A stretch of 64,000 bases of DNA from Apodemus sylvaticus (Eukaryota; Chordata; Mammalia; Rodentia; Muridae), in contig NC_067485.1 of NCBI RefSeq assembly GCF_947179515.1, positions 14,465,546 through 14,529,545 on the forward strand. The letters run 5' to 3'. The notes under the pieces were generated by a model, which saw nothing but the letters and a program-made list of their open reading frames with translations, did no database searches and was not told the DNA's origin. Position 1 is the first letter of the stretch; every line of letters starts with the position of its first letter. The position numbers and the translations under genes were made by a program. This document shows, one piece after another, positions 52,970 to 63,200 of this stretch.

Positions 52970-54440
52970 AAAGCGGGTAGGCGTCCCAGCCGGTCGCACC
53001 GAGGCCGCGGACCCTCAGGTCCTCGGAGACGGCCGCCACCTCTCCACGTGGTCAGGAACAGAGACCCACCAGTTCTAGCTTGGTTTCCCAACCGTGTTAC
53101 ACAACAACTTCGTAGGGGTCGTCTTCGCCCTAATTGTGTCAGGAGCGCTGTTTGTGTTGCTGTTGGGGCGCTACCGTGAGAGGAGCAGGACTTTTCAGTC
53201 GCGGCGCAGTCTAGCTGCCGCGCCCCTTTCCGGGTCTCAGAGGGGACTGTGGGCACAAGGAGGCCAAGGTCCCCGCCACGCCCGGGTCCTCACAGCCCTC
53301 ACCCGGGGTTCTATTGGCAACAGGTAGCCCGGCCCGCTGTGGCTCTCCGGGAAACAAACAAAAAAGGTCCTGTACCACCACTACCGAGCGAGCGCAGCGA
53401 CCCGGAGGGCGCGGCCGGCAATGGGCAAAGGGGTCCTGGGCTCCTCCCAGTCATGCCCGGCTTGCTCCACGGTGCGTCCCGTTGCGCAACATAGCGCTCG
53501 GCGTGGGTCCCCACGGACAGCGGGTAGCAGCTGCGGCGGCGGCCAGAGAAGGACGCGGACTGGCAGTGGCGCCGCAACGGAGAGGACTGGGCGGGGCGGG
53601 GCGGGGCGGGGCGGCGGGGAGCCCGCCCCTGTCAGCTCGGCCAGTGGCGGCGGGCCGGGGGCGGGCGCGGGCGCGGCGATTGGGGCGGCGGCCGCCCGTC
53701 ACGGCGGGGCTGGCGGGCGGCGACGTAGCGCGGCGCTCGGAACTGACCTACTAACACACATCTCTCGGCGCGGCCACGGCGCCCGCGGACCCGGCGCGCC
53801 CGCTCGTCTCCTGCGCCGCGCCCTCGCCACCGCCCGCTGAGGGCCCGGCGGAGCTTGAATCAAGCCCTGGCGCCTCCAGCCCGGTTCCAGCTGCCCTTTC
53901 TTTTTCCCTCACGGACCCCGGAGCAGAACCACGGTAAGCGCTCCGCCCACCGGCGGCCCCGGGGGCCCAGCTTCGCTCCGTGCCCGCTCTTGGAGCGCGC
54001 GGCCGGCGGGCGTGGGGCGCGGGACGCGTGCGGGCGCGGCGCAGGGCTGGCGGGAGGCGGCGAGTGTACGCGGGGCATGCATTACATAAACTTTTGCTGC
54101 CTTGGCAGGAGGGGGGACTCGCCACCTTAAGGTAGCTGCTTTGATTGCAGCACCCTGGCGCCCGCACGTAGCCCGGGCTGCCGCGCGCTCCCTCCTCCTC
54201 CCCGCTATTGCATAATGTCTCCGGATTTCAGGAAAATTGATGTTTCGGTGGCGAAGAGCGCGCCGTGGAGGCGGAGTGGAGGCCGATTCTTTTAGCAGCC
54301 AGACGACGTGCCCTGCTCTCCGGGGTCTCTCTGCGCTAGCCCCCAATCCGGGCCGGCTAGGAGGAGGGTTGAGTCTTGGGGAACAGACTTGATTTGCTTA
54401 GGAGGGTTGGGAGTGTGATCCGTGACGGCAATCGGAGCTG
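52970..54440. promoter_or_regulatory. CpG island 1, probable TATA-less promoter
   Basis: About 1.4 kb of GC-rich, CpG-dense, repeat-free DNA. At 53,589-53,620 a run of overlapping GC boxes ('ggggcggggcggggcggggc') offers Sp/KLF sites. GATTGG (inverted CCAAT, NF-Y) lies at 53,678-53,683. No TATA box is seen, as usual for such promoters. Transcription probably starts at about 53,690-53,800, an inference from the GC-box and CCAAT positions. Long ORFs on both strands across the island (up to 146 codons) are expected from low stop-codon density and show no domains. The gene could not be identified; a bidirectional promoter is possible. Confidence 0.8.
53690..53933 (+). other. Candidate untranslated first exon
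   Basis: Downstream of the GC-box array, the sequence runs to a good donor-like site: exon end CACG then GTAAGCG (intron from 53,934). The stretch is pyrimidine/GC-rich 5'-UTR-like. No ATG-initiated frame with a recognisable protein reaches the donor, so the exon is called non-coding. Its 5' boundary is approximate, because the start site is inferred. The strand rests on this donor alone. Confidence 0.5.
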
Positions 54441-55989
54441 CCTGCGCGGCGTTTGTTTGTGTCAGGCGCTGTGTCGGCACCAACGTTTTCCACCCCGTTT
54501 GTCGTCACCGTGTTTTACGAGCTCTCGGGAAGGTGGAGGGATGTGTCCTTTCTTACATTGCATAATGGACCAGCGGTGAAACGTGGGCACCGAGGACGAG
54601 CTGATGTGAGAGTATGCGCGTATGTGTGCAATGATTTGGTCATTTTAGCGCAGCGTTGGCTATTAGATCCTTATTGGTACCTCTCTATCGTCCCAAATAA
54701 GCATATTTTTAAAATGATTCTATGGAATTCATTACTAAGAAAGGAGAAATCCTAGTGTTGGACACTAACGCGCGCGGGGGAGGGGGGCTCCTTAAATGTT
54801 CCGAGGTGTTATTTTTAAAACCCGGACGAGCCATTGTGACGTTTGCCTCCCCACTTTTCCCAACTGGAATGCGATGCGTTTCATCAGCATTATTTTTTTT
54901 TCTCACCTTATCGTCATTGGCTCTTTTTTTTTTTTTAAAGACAGCACAAGACAAATCATTAATAGATTCCTGGAAATGTGAGGTTATGTAACTGCCGAAT
55001 TTGCTGGCTGTTGAGCATAGAAAGGGAGTTAATTACGTGATTTTATAATCTTGCCACAAAGAAAGTAGGGCACTCTCAACGTTTAAGAATGTCACCATCA
55101 ACAGGGGTTTTGTTGGTTCTTTTAAAGGTTATTTTAAGCCGGAAAGTGACGACCGACTAAGCTTTGACATAGCCCGTGCTTGCCAAATGTGTGTCTTTTA
55201 CCCTAAAAGAAATGTAAGTCTTTCTAAATTTAGCCCTATCACATTTTAACAATCCTGGCCTCGGTGCTATTTCTGGTTTCTCCAGGGCTGTGTGCAAATA
55301 CGAGCTCAAGGCCATTTGCTGTAGTTTTAACTCCACGCCTTCCAAGACCTCTGATAAGACTGTATTTTTAGGAAGGCATTTCGCAGCGCCCAGAGACTGC
55401 TGGTGGACGCTGGCCCCCATTTATCATTTTAAAGGACACTTTGGAGGAACTGCTGCGTTGAGAGGCCAACAGGGAATGGCCAATGTCACCTTTTCTGGCT
55501 TTTGTAAATAACAACTGCTAATGAGGTCAGAAGTATTTATTTCACATCATCATCCCCCCCCAGATCAAAAATGAGTTATGGGAAGTATATATAGGTTAGT
55601 AGATTGTATTTTTGCCTGTATAACCTAGTTTTATGAGATAGATGAATATGATAAGTATCCGGATATTACATTTCTTCCCGGATTCTTGCTTAGTGTAATA
55701 ATGTGTGAATATACATACTTAATACTGTCTGTGAGATATAGTTTTCTTGGCGTACCATTTGCATAATTGAACTACGTACCATATTTTTAGGGGGCGGAGA
55801 CATTCTAGATATTGACCCCTGGAGCATATTATTATCCCTATTTCAGCCGTTTTTCCAAGACGCTGCAGTTGCTGTGGATCCCTCAGCAACAGACCCTGAC
55901 CTGCTTTGCGTGCTGGACTGGAAGACCCAAGCCTGCGGAGGCGGGATGTGGGGTGTGGGGTGTGGGGAGGGGGCTGTGTAGTGCCACCT
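54441..55989 (+). other. Repeat-free presumed intron-1 proximal sequence
   Basis: About 1.5 kb without SINEs or L1, moderately AT-rich, with T-runs at about 54,892 and 54,925. No exon is supported. It links the two CpG islands. Confidence 0.45.
55943..55973 (+). repeat. G-quadruplex-type G-run array
   Basis: GGG-ATGT-GGGG-TGT-GGGG-TGT-GGGG-A-GGGGG: five G-runs of at least three with loops of 1-4 nt, at the edge of CpG island 2. Confidence 0.85.
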
Positions 55990-56410
55990 TTCATCATGTG
56001 TCCTTGCGCCCCTCGCTCGCGTCCCGGAGACCGGGCACGCGCCTGGCAGTGGCAGGCAAAGACCTCGACCCAAGACGCTCCCCTTGGGCAGCGACTGGAC
56101 GCGCCTCGCGGTGGCCCGCGCGCCTCCCCGGCCCCTCCCGCATTCCTTTGTTCTGGCGCGGGGGTCCTCGCGGCGCCGAGGCCCCGCTGCGCCGCCCACC
56201 CGGCGGGAGGCGGGCCTGGGGAGCGGCGCGGCGTGGGGGCGCGGCCGCGGAGCGGGGCGGAGGCTTGCAGTGCCGAGTTCGGTGCGCTGAGCTCTCCCGG
56301 AGCCGGGTGGCCTGAGGCTGAGAGCAGGCGTGCCTCCTGGGTGCTGGCTCCGGAGGTGATGGGCCTCAGGACAGTGCCGCCTCAGGCAGGCACAGCCAGG
56401 AGCTGACTCC
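55990..56410. promoter_or_regulatory. CpG island 2
   Basis: About 400 bp of CpG-dense DNA ('cgcggtggcccgcgcgcctc', 'gggcgcggccgcggagcggg'), 2 kb downstream of island 1. It could be an alternative promoter or first exon, or an intragenic regulatory island. Overlapping ORFs of 166-203 codons on both strands are typical GC-rich artefacts. No TATA box or convincing splice donor was fixed. Confidence 0.65.
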
Positions 56411-57900
56411 ACACCCAGCACCGGAGCACCGCTAGCTGCGACCCCCACAGACACCTTTGTTTCTGGAGTCTCCGTTGAATTTCAGAGGCAAGCTCTTCCC
56501 CATTCACAGAGTGAAATGCAAGACCTCTAAATGGCTACAGAAAGGAGGGGGGGCTTGGCCGAGATGGATAGGAGGGTCTTTGCTTGAACGCGAACAGTGG
56601 AGCCCAAGTTTTTATTATTTCTTCTTGTATCTAAAGTTTAGTTGTTCAAAGGCCCAAAATTATATATATGGTCGGGAGTCCCTAATTCAAAATCACCCAC
56701 TCACAGCTTCAGGTTTCTCTGGATGTAAAGTGGTTTTTGGAGGGTGATCAGCTCAGGCCGCTCTCTGTGGATGGTAAGCCTGGAATTCAGTGTCAAAGGA
56801 TGCTATTGGATACCCTAGGGACCCTCTTTCAACTAGCGACAGCTTTGAGAGGTGCAAAGGAGGCAGGTGCTTCTTCCCCGCCTCTCTCCCCAGTATATGA
56901 TAGACTTTCACTGCCTTACTGGGAAACTCGAAGGGAAGGAAGCCTGTGGAGCAGGACTGTTAGAAGGAGCTCAATAAATATTTCCAGAATGCTTTATCTT
57001 TGGGCTGGCTTTCCTGTACCGAGCCGAATCTCCCAGGAAGAATGTAGACAGGTTGGTACTGGGCCAGTAAAGATCCACCTTCTCTTTTGTCCCTGAGTAC
57101 CTGTGCCTTGTACGTGTTATTTAATGTCTGTACCAAGGTAATTCTTGACAGCATCAAAGTGCTTCAAGGTCCCAAGTAACTGGGGTAATGTCTTAGGAAG
57201 TCTTAGGAGAAACAGGTGATGATGAGTCCCCCTAGCAAGAGTAGCTTGGCCTTTTCCAGATTCCTGGAGCTTTCTGTGACTTGAGTTCTCTAGCCTGGCT
57301 GAGAACTTCTAAGCCATCAGCAGTGGGGATTCTCACCTACACTTGCGCACGTACGCCATCTCAGAGAGTGGGTACTCGGACCCGTGTGGATGTCAACTAA
57401 AGTCAGGCCCCTTTAGACTGATGACTCTTGACCTTGTTGAAGAAATCTGGGCCCGGAAGTACCCAGGGCAGTCTCAAAATAGTTCAGCCCTTGCAGAAAG
57501 GCCTGGGACCTGGAGTCCTCACTGCCTTGATTCAGAAGTAAGAAGGGCAGTTACTAAACAAGGCAGGACCCACTCAGCACTCCCACTTCACAAAACAGGT
57601 GCTCGGAGAAGCTGGGTAAGCCGCCCCAGTGCAGGGCTTCAAAAGATGAGAGTTGTGCTAGCTGTGTTCACGCTCCTCCACTGTCCTGCCCGTCCCTTCA
57701 ATGAGAGTGAACACAAGCTCACACTGTACTTTGTGAAACAGTTTCCTTTTCTGCGTTGAGGGCTTATCTTGGCAATTATAACATCACCATGATGCAACAG
57801 CCTGCAAATTAAAGCCCTTTGTGAAAGGTTGGAGCACAGGGTTGAGCAAGGCCCCTGACTCACTCCCGCCAGCGGAGATTTCTAGCTGACCTAGCTGTGG
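56411..57900 (+). other. Repeat-poor presumed intron
   Basis: About 1.5 kb without young repeats. 'ggagctcaataaatatttcc' at 56,968 resembles an ancient L2/MIR tail. ORFs of 119 and 138 codons have no domain. Confidence 0.42.
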
Positions 57901-58750
57901 TCATCAGTGGGTTCCCGGGTTCCGAGATGTAGGTCTGATTGGAGCGTGGGCTGGAAAGGCGCGGTCAGAGCGCTCAGCGTTATTTTTACCCGGCTTCAGA
58001 ATCACGATCGAGCTCGGGCCTCATTATTTCCATTGTGACCCAGATGGCATTGATGCTGTTAAGAGTTGTTTATTTTTAATTTGTATTGAGGAATGAGAGC
58101 ACGCTTGGGATTCAAGTCAAACATAACAAACAATGTAATTGAGGTTCCCCCTATGATGCTTACTTCTTGTTTTTGTCAGGTATGCCCGCATTTCACAGGG
58201 TTAGCACATTGTTTGATATCCTGTTATTTTTCTCGATTTTATTTGAGTTGATTTTTATCCAGATTGGACTCACAAGCGAATGTTGAAAGACACTGACCTT
58301 TGCCCACAGACAATTACATAAGAGGGTTTTTCAGTTTCAAAATGAGTTTTTATTGCCACCACCCCCACTTACCTCTCACATTTCTTTGTAACTAATTTTC
58401 CTGTAGTTAGAAACAGGGCGTGTGTTGGGGGGGGGAGATTTTGTTTCTCGTATGGCTTTAATTAGAGTTTGGGCTTGCTTTTTAAGTTTAGTGGGGATTT
58501 GCTGGATGCCTTTCGTTAATAATCCGGGCTTTGTGGACCTGGTTTCACTGGAGTTTGGGTGTTTATAAGCCTTTCAATTATCAGCACACGGTGTCTTTTA
58601 TTAACTTTCTAGGGATCTTAAATGTAATTAAGTAGCCTTCAAATAGACCTTCCACCCTCTTCGTCAGGCACACACAATAAATGGTAATTACAGTCACGGG
58701 CTGAGTAGGAAAGTGAATGAGAATGTTACAAACCAGGCTAGGGAGATTGG
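57901..58750. promoter_or_regulatory. Candidate conserved intronic enhancer block
   Basis: Repeat-free and AT-rich with dense factor-like motifs: CAGATGG E-box, 'tgtttatttttaattt' (forkhead/homeodomain-like), 'aacaaacaatg' (SOX-like), and several TAATTA/TTAAT cores at 58,458-58,700. This texture is typical of deeply conserved non-coding elements near developmental genes. Conservation could not be tested here. Confidence 0.45.
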
Positions 58751-58877
58751 AAACATTTCTGCCGTCCCGGTCACCAACACACATACTTCTGTAATGCTGT
58801 GATGTTGTGTTGTATTGTTCCCATTACACTCTAACCAGCCAAGGCTGTGATGTTTGTGCCCCTAAGATGCAGAGGAG

Positions 58878-59050
58878 ACTGGAGCTGCAGCTCAGCTGGC
58901 AGGAGTTGCCTAGGATACCCAATGCCCTGGATCCTGTCTCCAGCACCCCATAAGCCACCGTCAGAGTGGATACACCTACAGTCCCAGAGCATAGGAAGAG
59001 GTGGAGGCTGGAGGATTAGATGCTCATGGTCATAGCAAAGTTAAAAAGAA
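58878..59050 (+). mobile_element. ID-B1 composite SINE
   Basis: 'ctggagctgcagctcagctg' then 'acacctacagtcccagagca' and an A-rich tail. Confidence 0.75.
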
Positions 59051-59106
59051 AGACTCCAGAGGGCTTCCTAATTAGATCAATTATGTTCTCAAAAAATGTC
59101 ACAAAT

Positions 59107-59282
59107 AAGGGCTGGGGTGGTGACTGAGCTGGAGCCCTTGCTACTGCTCCAGAGGACAGAATCAGGCAGCTCACCACTGTCACTCCAGCTTTAGGGGCTC
59201 CGGCGCCCTCTTCTGACCCCCACAGGCACTGGTACAATGTGATAGATGTTCACACAGTAGCACATAAATAAAAACAGTATCC
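59107..59282 (+). mobile_element. B3 SINE
   Basis: 'agggctggggtggtgactga' to 'ggcgccctcttctgaccccc' and 'aaataaaaacag'. Confidence 0.85.
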
Positions 59283-59359
59283 TTTCTTCAAACTGCTATT
59301 TCACGGGTATAATGGCTCCCATTTTAAAGATTCTCTACTAAGGTTTTTAAAAATACATT

Positions 59360-59362
<3 letters not shown>

Positions 59363-59398
<36 letters not shown>

Positions 59399-59460
59399 AT
59401 ATTCTCTCTCTGTGTGTGTCTCTGTCTCTGTCTTCCCTCTCCCCCCTCACTGTTGTCTGT
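59363..59460. repeat. (CA)n followed by TC/TG-rich simple sequence
   Basis: A CA run to 59,396, then 'ctctctctgtgtgtgtctct'. Confidence 0.95.
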
Positions 59461-59824
59461 CTGTGGGCTTCATCTCCTCAAGCTGTGAAGTTGCTTTAAT
59501 GGGTGCCTCTGTGTGTCCTGCTTGTGTCCCACTGCAGACTTGCTACATTACATTGCAAACCCTCGCACTGTTGAGGTTGCCAGTTACTCTAGTTCATGTT
59601 TCAATTGACAAAGTACACGGGTGGGCTAACAAAATGCAGGGTTGTCACCCAATTCATTACGGTTAAAATCTAATTTTCAAGTAATCCCTTGTTGAACTTG
59701 GAATCTTTTCTCTTCCTGTAAGCTGAATTAGGTTTTGACACACTTATTTACAGATGCATCCAAACAGAAAAAGTGGGTCAGTTTGTTGCCGGGATAGGGC
59801 TGGTTTGGCAGCGAGAGATGGCTC
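59461..59824. other. Unassigned presumed intron
   Basis: About 360 bp with no recognised repeat. Confidence 0.35.
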
Positions 59825-59848
59825 GTGTGTGTGTGTGTGTGTGTGTGC
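59825..59848. repeat. (TG)n microsatellite
   Basis: About 12 TG units. Confidence 0.95.
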
Positions 59849-59944
59849 CCCACGTGTATGCCAAGCACATGTTTCTACTGGGTGTACTTTGGACTGCTGA
59901 GAGGCTGCAGGCCCTGAGCTGAGCACTTGGGAACTAGAGTGTTG

Positions 59945-60110
59945 ATGTAAAATGTCAGTGGATTAAAGCGCTCACTGCGCAAACCCAATGACCTGAATTC
60001 GGTTCCCAGATCCCACTGTGGAAGGAAAGAACTTCCTTTTGAATGTTGTTGGCCTATGATCCCCACGTGGGCCCACATGATGATAATAAATAAGGTTTGT
60101 AAAGATCTTA
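59945..60110 (+). mobile_element. RSINE1/B4-type SINE
   Basis: 'gattaaagcgctcactgcgc' and 'cctgaattcggttcccagat' to 'gataataaataagg'. Confidence 0.72.
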
Positions 60111-60175
60111 AAAGGCTCACCTTATGTCTATGGAGGTGAGGAATTGTTCAGTTAGCGTCCACACTTTTCACAGAT

Positions 60176-60265
60176 AGAGGTTGGAGAGATGGCTTCCTGT
60201 TAAGAGCCCTTGCTGGTCTTGCAGAGGACTCGCAGCACCCACACATCAGGCTGCTCATAGCCAGC
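60176..60265 (+). mobile_element. B3 SINE, 3' truncated
   Basis: 'aggttggagagatggcttcc' to 'catcaggctgctcatagcc'. Confidence 0.75.
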
Positions 60266-60967
60266 CTTGTCGTGGATTTTTGATATCTAAACAAGTACGA
60301 TGTTCTGTGCCCTCTGCAGAGGGCTTATTCATTTCTGCTTCTGTAGAATCTGAACCGCCACAAGTCATCATCTCTGAGAGGTCAGAGGTCAGAGGTCGGA
60401 GATGCACATGTGTGTAGTAACTGTGGGGAAACCCCTGCAGAATGAACTCTTGTCTAGAATTTATATTGTCTATTGGATTCTTTTTGCAGACTTTTCTTAG
60501 GTCAGGTCTTATTTTAATGGCTGAGTATTTAGGTCATCTGACTTAAATATACTCAAGGATCTGGGCTTATGAAATCCAGCTTTTGCCTATAGCAGGTTAT
60601 AAAAAAAAAAAAGCACGTGGTCATGGTGATGGTGTCTTCACAGTAGCTGTGGGAAGGTATGTCAGTGGGCATGACGTGATGCCTGCTTCCATATTTCTCT
60701 TTTCTCATGTGTGTCTTTAAGCAGTCCTACCAGCTAATGAGTGTAATGGAATTAATGGCCCTAACAGAGGTAACCTCATAGAATTGGCATTTTGTGTCAG
60801 TTATTCACCAAAAAAAACCCATAGTGACTAAGGTAGCCCAGCATTCTGTGTTGATTTCAAACAGTGACACACCGGTGAAGTCATGGCTAGATTACTCATG
60901 AAGAGAGAAGCTGGGATCCGGAGCAATCATCGGGACTGCTGATGGTTTTAAAAGGTGGCCTCAACTG
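60266..60967. other. Repeat-free presumed intron
   Basis: About 700 bp with no transposon. It contains the direct AGGTCA repeats at 60,379-60,398. Confidence 0.4.
60379..60398 (+). promoter_or_regulatory. Three nuclear-receptor half sites at 1-bp spacing (DR1)
   Basis: AGGTCA g AGGTCA g AGGTCG. Two perfect half sites and one with a final-base change give overlapping DR1 elements. DR1 sites bind RXR heterodimers, HNF4 or COUP-TF (established). Use here is inference. Confidence 0.5.
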
Positions 60968-61190
60968 TGCCGAGGAGGTGGCCCACTGGGCAAAGTGCTC
61001 GTTGTGGAGTATGAGGACTTGAGTTCAAATCCCCAGAGCCTATGGGGCAGTAGAGCATGCGGAGTCCCACTGTTGGAAGGCAGAGAGCAGAGACAGGCAG
61101 ATCCTGGGAGCTGTAACAAAGGTGATATTCCAGGGTTATCCTGCAGCCTCGACACATACATGCACTTTATGAATATTAAAATAAAAAGAT
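60968..61190 (+). mobile_element. B4A/ID-B1 SINE
   Basis: 'gaggaggtggcccactgggc', 'ggacttgagttcaaatcccc' and 'aatattaaaataaaaag'. Confidence 0.75.
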
Positions 61191-61324
61191 ATTGTCGGCA
61201 GTGTTTGCCCTGCATCCATTGTTGGAATATAGACTCCTGAGCCACCTTTGCTTTTAACTGCTGTGATCTCTGTCTGGTTGCTGGGTCTTTCTGTCTTTTG
61301 GCTGCTTCTTCCATGTGTGGCTCC

Positions 61325-61702
61325 TTAACACAAGCTAGTGTCACCGGAGAGGACTGCAGAGAGAACTGCAACTGAGAGAAGGCCTTCCTAAGATTCAGCT
61401 GTGGGCCAATCTGGAGAGCATTTTCTTAATCAGTGATTGGTGGGTGGGGGCCAACCCAGGCAGGTGGTTCCAGGCTCTGTAAGAAAGCAGGCTGAGGAGC
61501 AAGCTAGTAAGCAGCACTCCTCCATGGCCTCTGCATGGGCTCCTGACTTCAGGTTTCTGCTCTGTTTGATTGAGTTCCTGCTTTGACTGCCTTTGATGAT
61601 GAATAGCAATGTGGAAATGTAAGTCAAATAAATCCTTTCCTCCCCAAGATGCTTTGGTCATGGTGCTTCATCACAGTAGTAGAAACTGTAACTAAGACAC
61701 TC
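61325..61702 (-). mobile_element. URR1-type element (type B)
   Basis: 'taacacaagctagtgtcacc', 'cattttcttaatcagtgatt', 'aaataaatcctttcctcccc' and 'gtagaaactgtaactaagac'. Confidence 0.85.
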
Positions 61703-61752
61703 TACAATGTTGAAATAGAGGTACTTTTGGTTTTGTTTAAAAGATAATATAA

Positions 61753-61893
61753 TGGGGCCGGAGAGTTGGCTCGGCAGTTAAGAGCGCTTGTTGCTCTTAC
61801 AGAGGACCTGGGTTCAGTTCTGGGGGATCCGGTGTTGCCTTCTGACCTCCAAGTGTACCAGGTGGGCGAAGCACTCATACACGAATATGGTTT
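61753..61893 (+). mobile_element. B3 SINE
   Basis: 'ggggccggagagttggctcg' to 'ttgccttctgacctccaagt'. Confidence 0.87.
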
Positions 61894-61894
61894 T

Positions 61895-61922
61895 TGGTTT
61901 TTTTTTTTTTTTTTTTTTTTTT
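61895..61922. repeat. Poly(T) run
   Basis: 'ggtttttttt..' then about 23 T between two forward B3 copies. Confidence 0.95.
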
Positions 61923-61933
61923 AAGATAGTAAT

Positions 61934-62140
61934 AGGGCCTGGAGAAATAACTCACCATTTAAGAATGCATAATGCTCTTTCAGGGGATCAGAGTTCAGTT
62001 CAGTTGCCAGTGCCCACGGTGGGCAGCTTATAAAGTTTTGTAACTCTAGCTCTAGGGGGCACTTGAAGTCTCTGGCCTTTGCATGTACTGGCATTTACAT
62101 AGCCACACGGAAACATATAAATAACATATTTTTTTTAAAG
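61934..62140 (+). mobile_element. B3 SINE
   Basis: 'gggcctggagaaataactca' to 'cttgaagtctctggcctttg' and a 'aaataacat' tail. Confidence 0.82.
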
Positions 62141-62250
62141 GTTGATGGTGGCGGTGGCGGTGGTGATTGGAACAGGTCTAAGAAGTTGAGATAAGATGAT
62201 CACAGATTCAAGGCCATTAGCTATATGCCTTTTTGACTATTTCAACATAG
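62141..62250 (+). mobile_element. Old B1-like fragment with GGTGGC repeat
   Basis: 'ggtggcggtggcggtggtga' and 'gatcacagattcaaggcca' suggest a decayed B1. Confidence 0.4.
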
Positions 62251-62782
62251 GTATGACTCGGGAGATTAAAATCTGACTGTGAAATAGCCCAGGCCCATTG
62301 AAAGCAGCTCTGGACAGTCCTTCCTGGTGCAGTTAACTTGTGGAGTGAGTTCTGGGTCCATGGTACCCTCCTGTCCCTAGATGCACTTCATAACTAGATA
62401 TATGAAACTCAGAGCTGAGAGAGATGGAGGCCGTGTGTGTGTGGGACTGAAAGGTGGGATAGAGAGAGGACCTGTGAGGGGTCAGAGCAGGGTCCAGGCT
62501 GGGTTGAGGTCTCGGCTTGGTTATCACATGAGTGTCACCTGTGTCTATAAGGCTCTGAAGATGCTGAAGGGAGACACGAGGTAGGCTATGTCCCCTGTAA
62601 CTTGGCAAATGTTCAAATACATGACATCTGGTGTGAGTGGAGTCATCAGGGTCCACACTTCAGGTCCCACCATGATCAAAGTCCGAGCATGTGTCAACCT
62701 CCCCCGCTCTTAGGATCTTCAGTCTAGCTCAGCGCTCAGTATGCAGTCAGTGTTCCTTATACAGTGACCTAGTAATCCATAG
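62251..62782. other. Unassigned presumed intron
   Basis: About 530 bp, nothing recognised. Confidence 0.35.
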
Positions 62783-63112
62783 GTATGTGTGGTGTGACGG
62801 CATGTGCCTGCTGCTACCTAAGTACACATGGATGGAGGCCAGAGTACAACCTGCAGGGCTGTTCCTCCGAATTCTATCCATCTTGGTTTTTGAGACATTG
62901 TCTCTCACATGCCTGGAGTTCACATAGTAGGTGAGGTTGACTGGCCTGGGAGTGAGCCTCAGGGATCCTTCGATCACCATCTCCCCAGCACTGGGTTTCA
63001 GTCTCTGCCACCTTTCTCAGACTTTCTGATAAGTTTTGGGGATTAAAACTCCCGGTCCTCAGGCTTGCAAGTCAGCGACTTTACCTTCTGAGTCATCTAT
63101 CTCCCCAGCCAT
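62783..63112 (-). mobile_element. B4A SINE
   Basis: 'catggatggaggccagagta', 'gttgactggcctgggagtga' and 'catctatctccccagcc'. Confidence 0.82.
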
Positions 63113-63175
63113 GGGCTGATTTTGGTTAAATAGAATCAGCTACCTGTTCAGCTTGATGATGGCCTGCTATGACTA

Positions 63176-63200
63176 ACACACACACATACACACACTCTCT
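63176..63200. repeat. (CA)n short repeat
   Basis: 'acacacacacatacacacac'. Confidence 0.9.

Noticed and set aside
53094..53327. A 77-codon ORF in the CpG island with a hydrophobic, membrane-like N-terminal stretch followed by basic residues.
   Set aside because: It starts at GTG rather than ATG, lies upstream of the inferred transcription start, and low stop density in GC-rich DNA makes such ORFs common.
53314..53840. ORFs of 139-146 codons in CpG island 1.
   Set aside because: Same compositional bias; they span the GC-box array and promoter, and no conserved protein is recognised.
55812..56454. Overlapping ORFs of 166-203 codons on both strands of CpG island 2.
   Set aside because: Open frames on both strands at once, Arg/Pro/Ala/Gly-rich composition and no domain point to compositional artefact.
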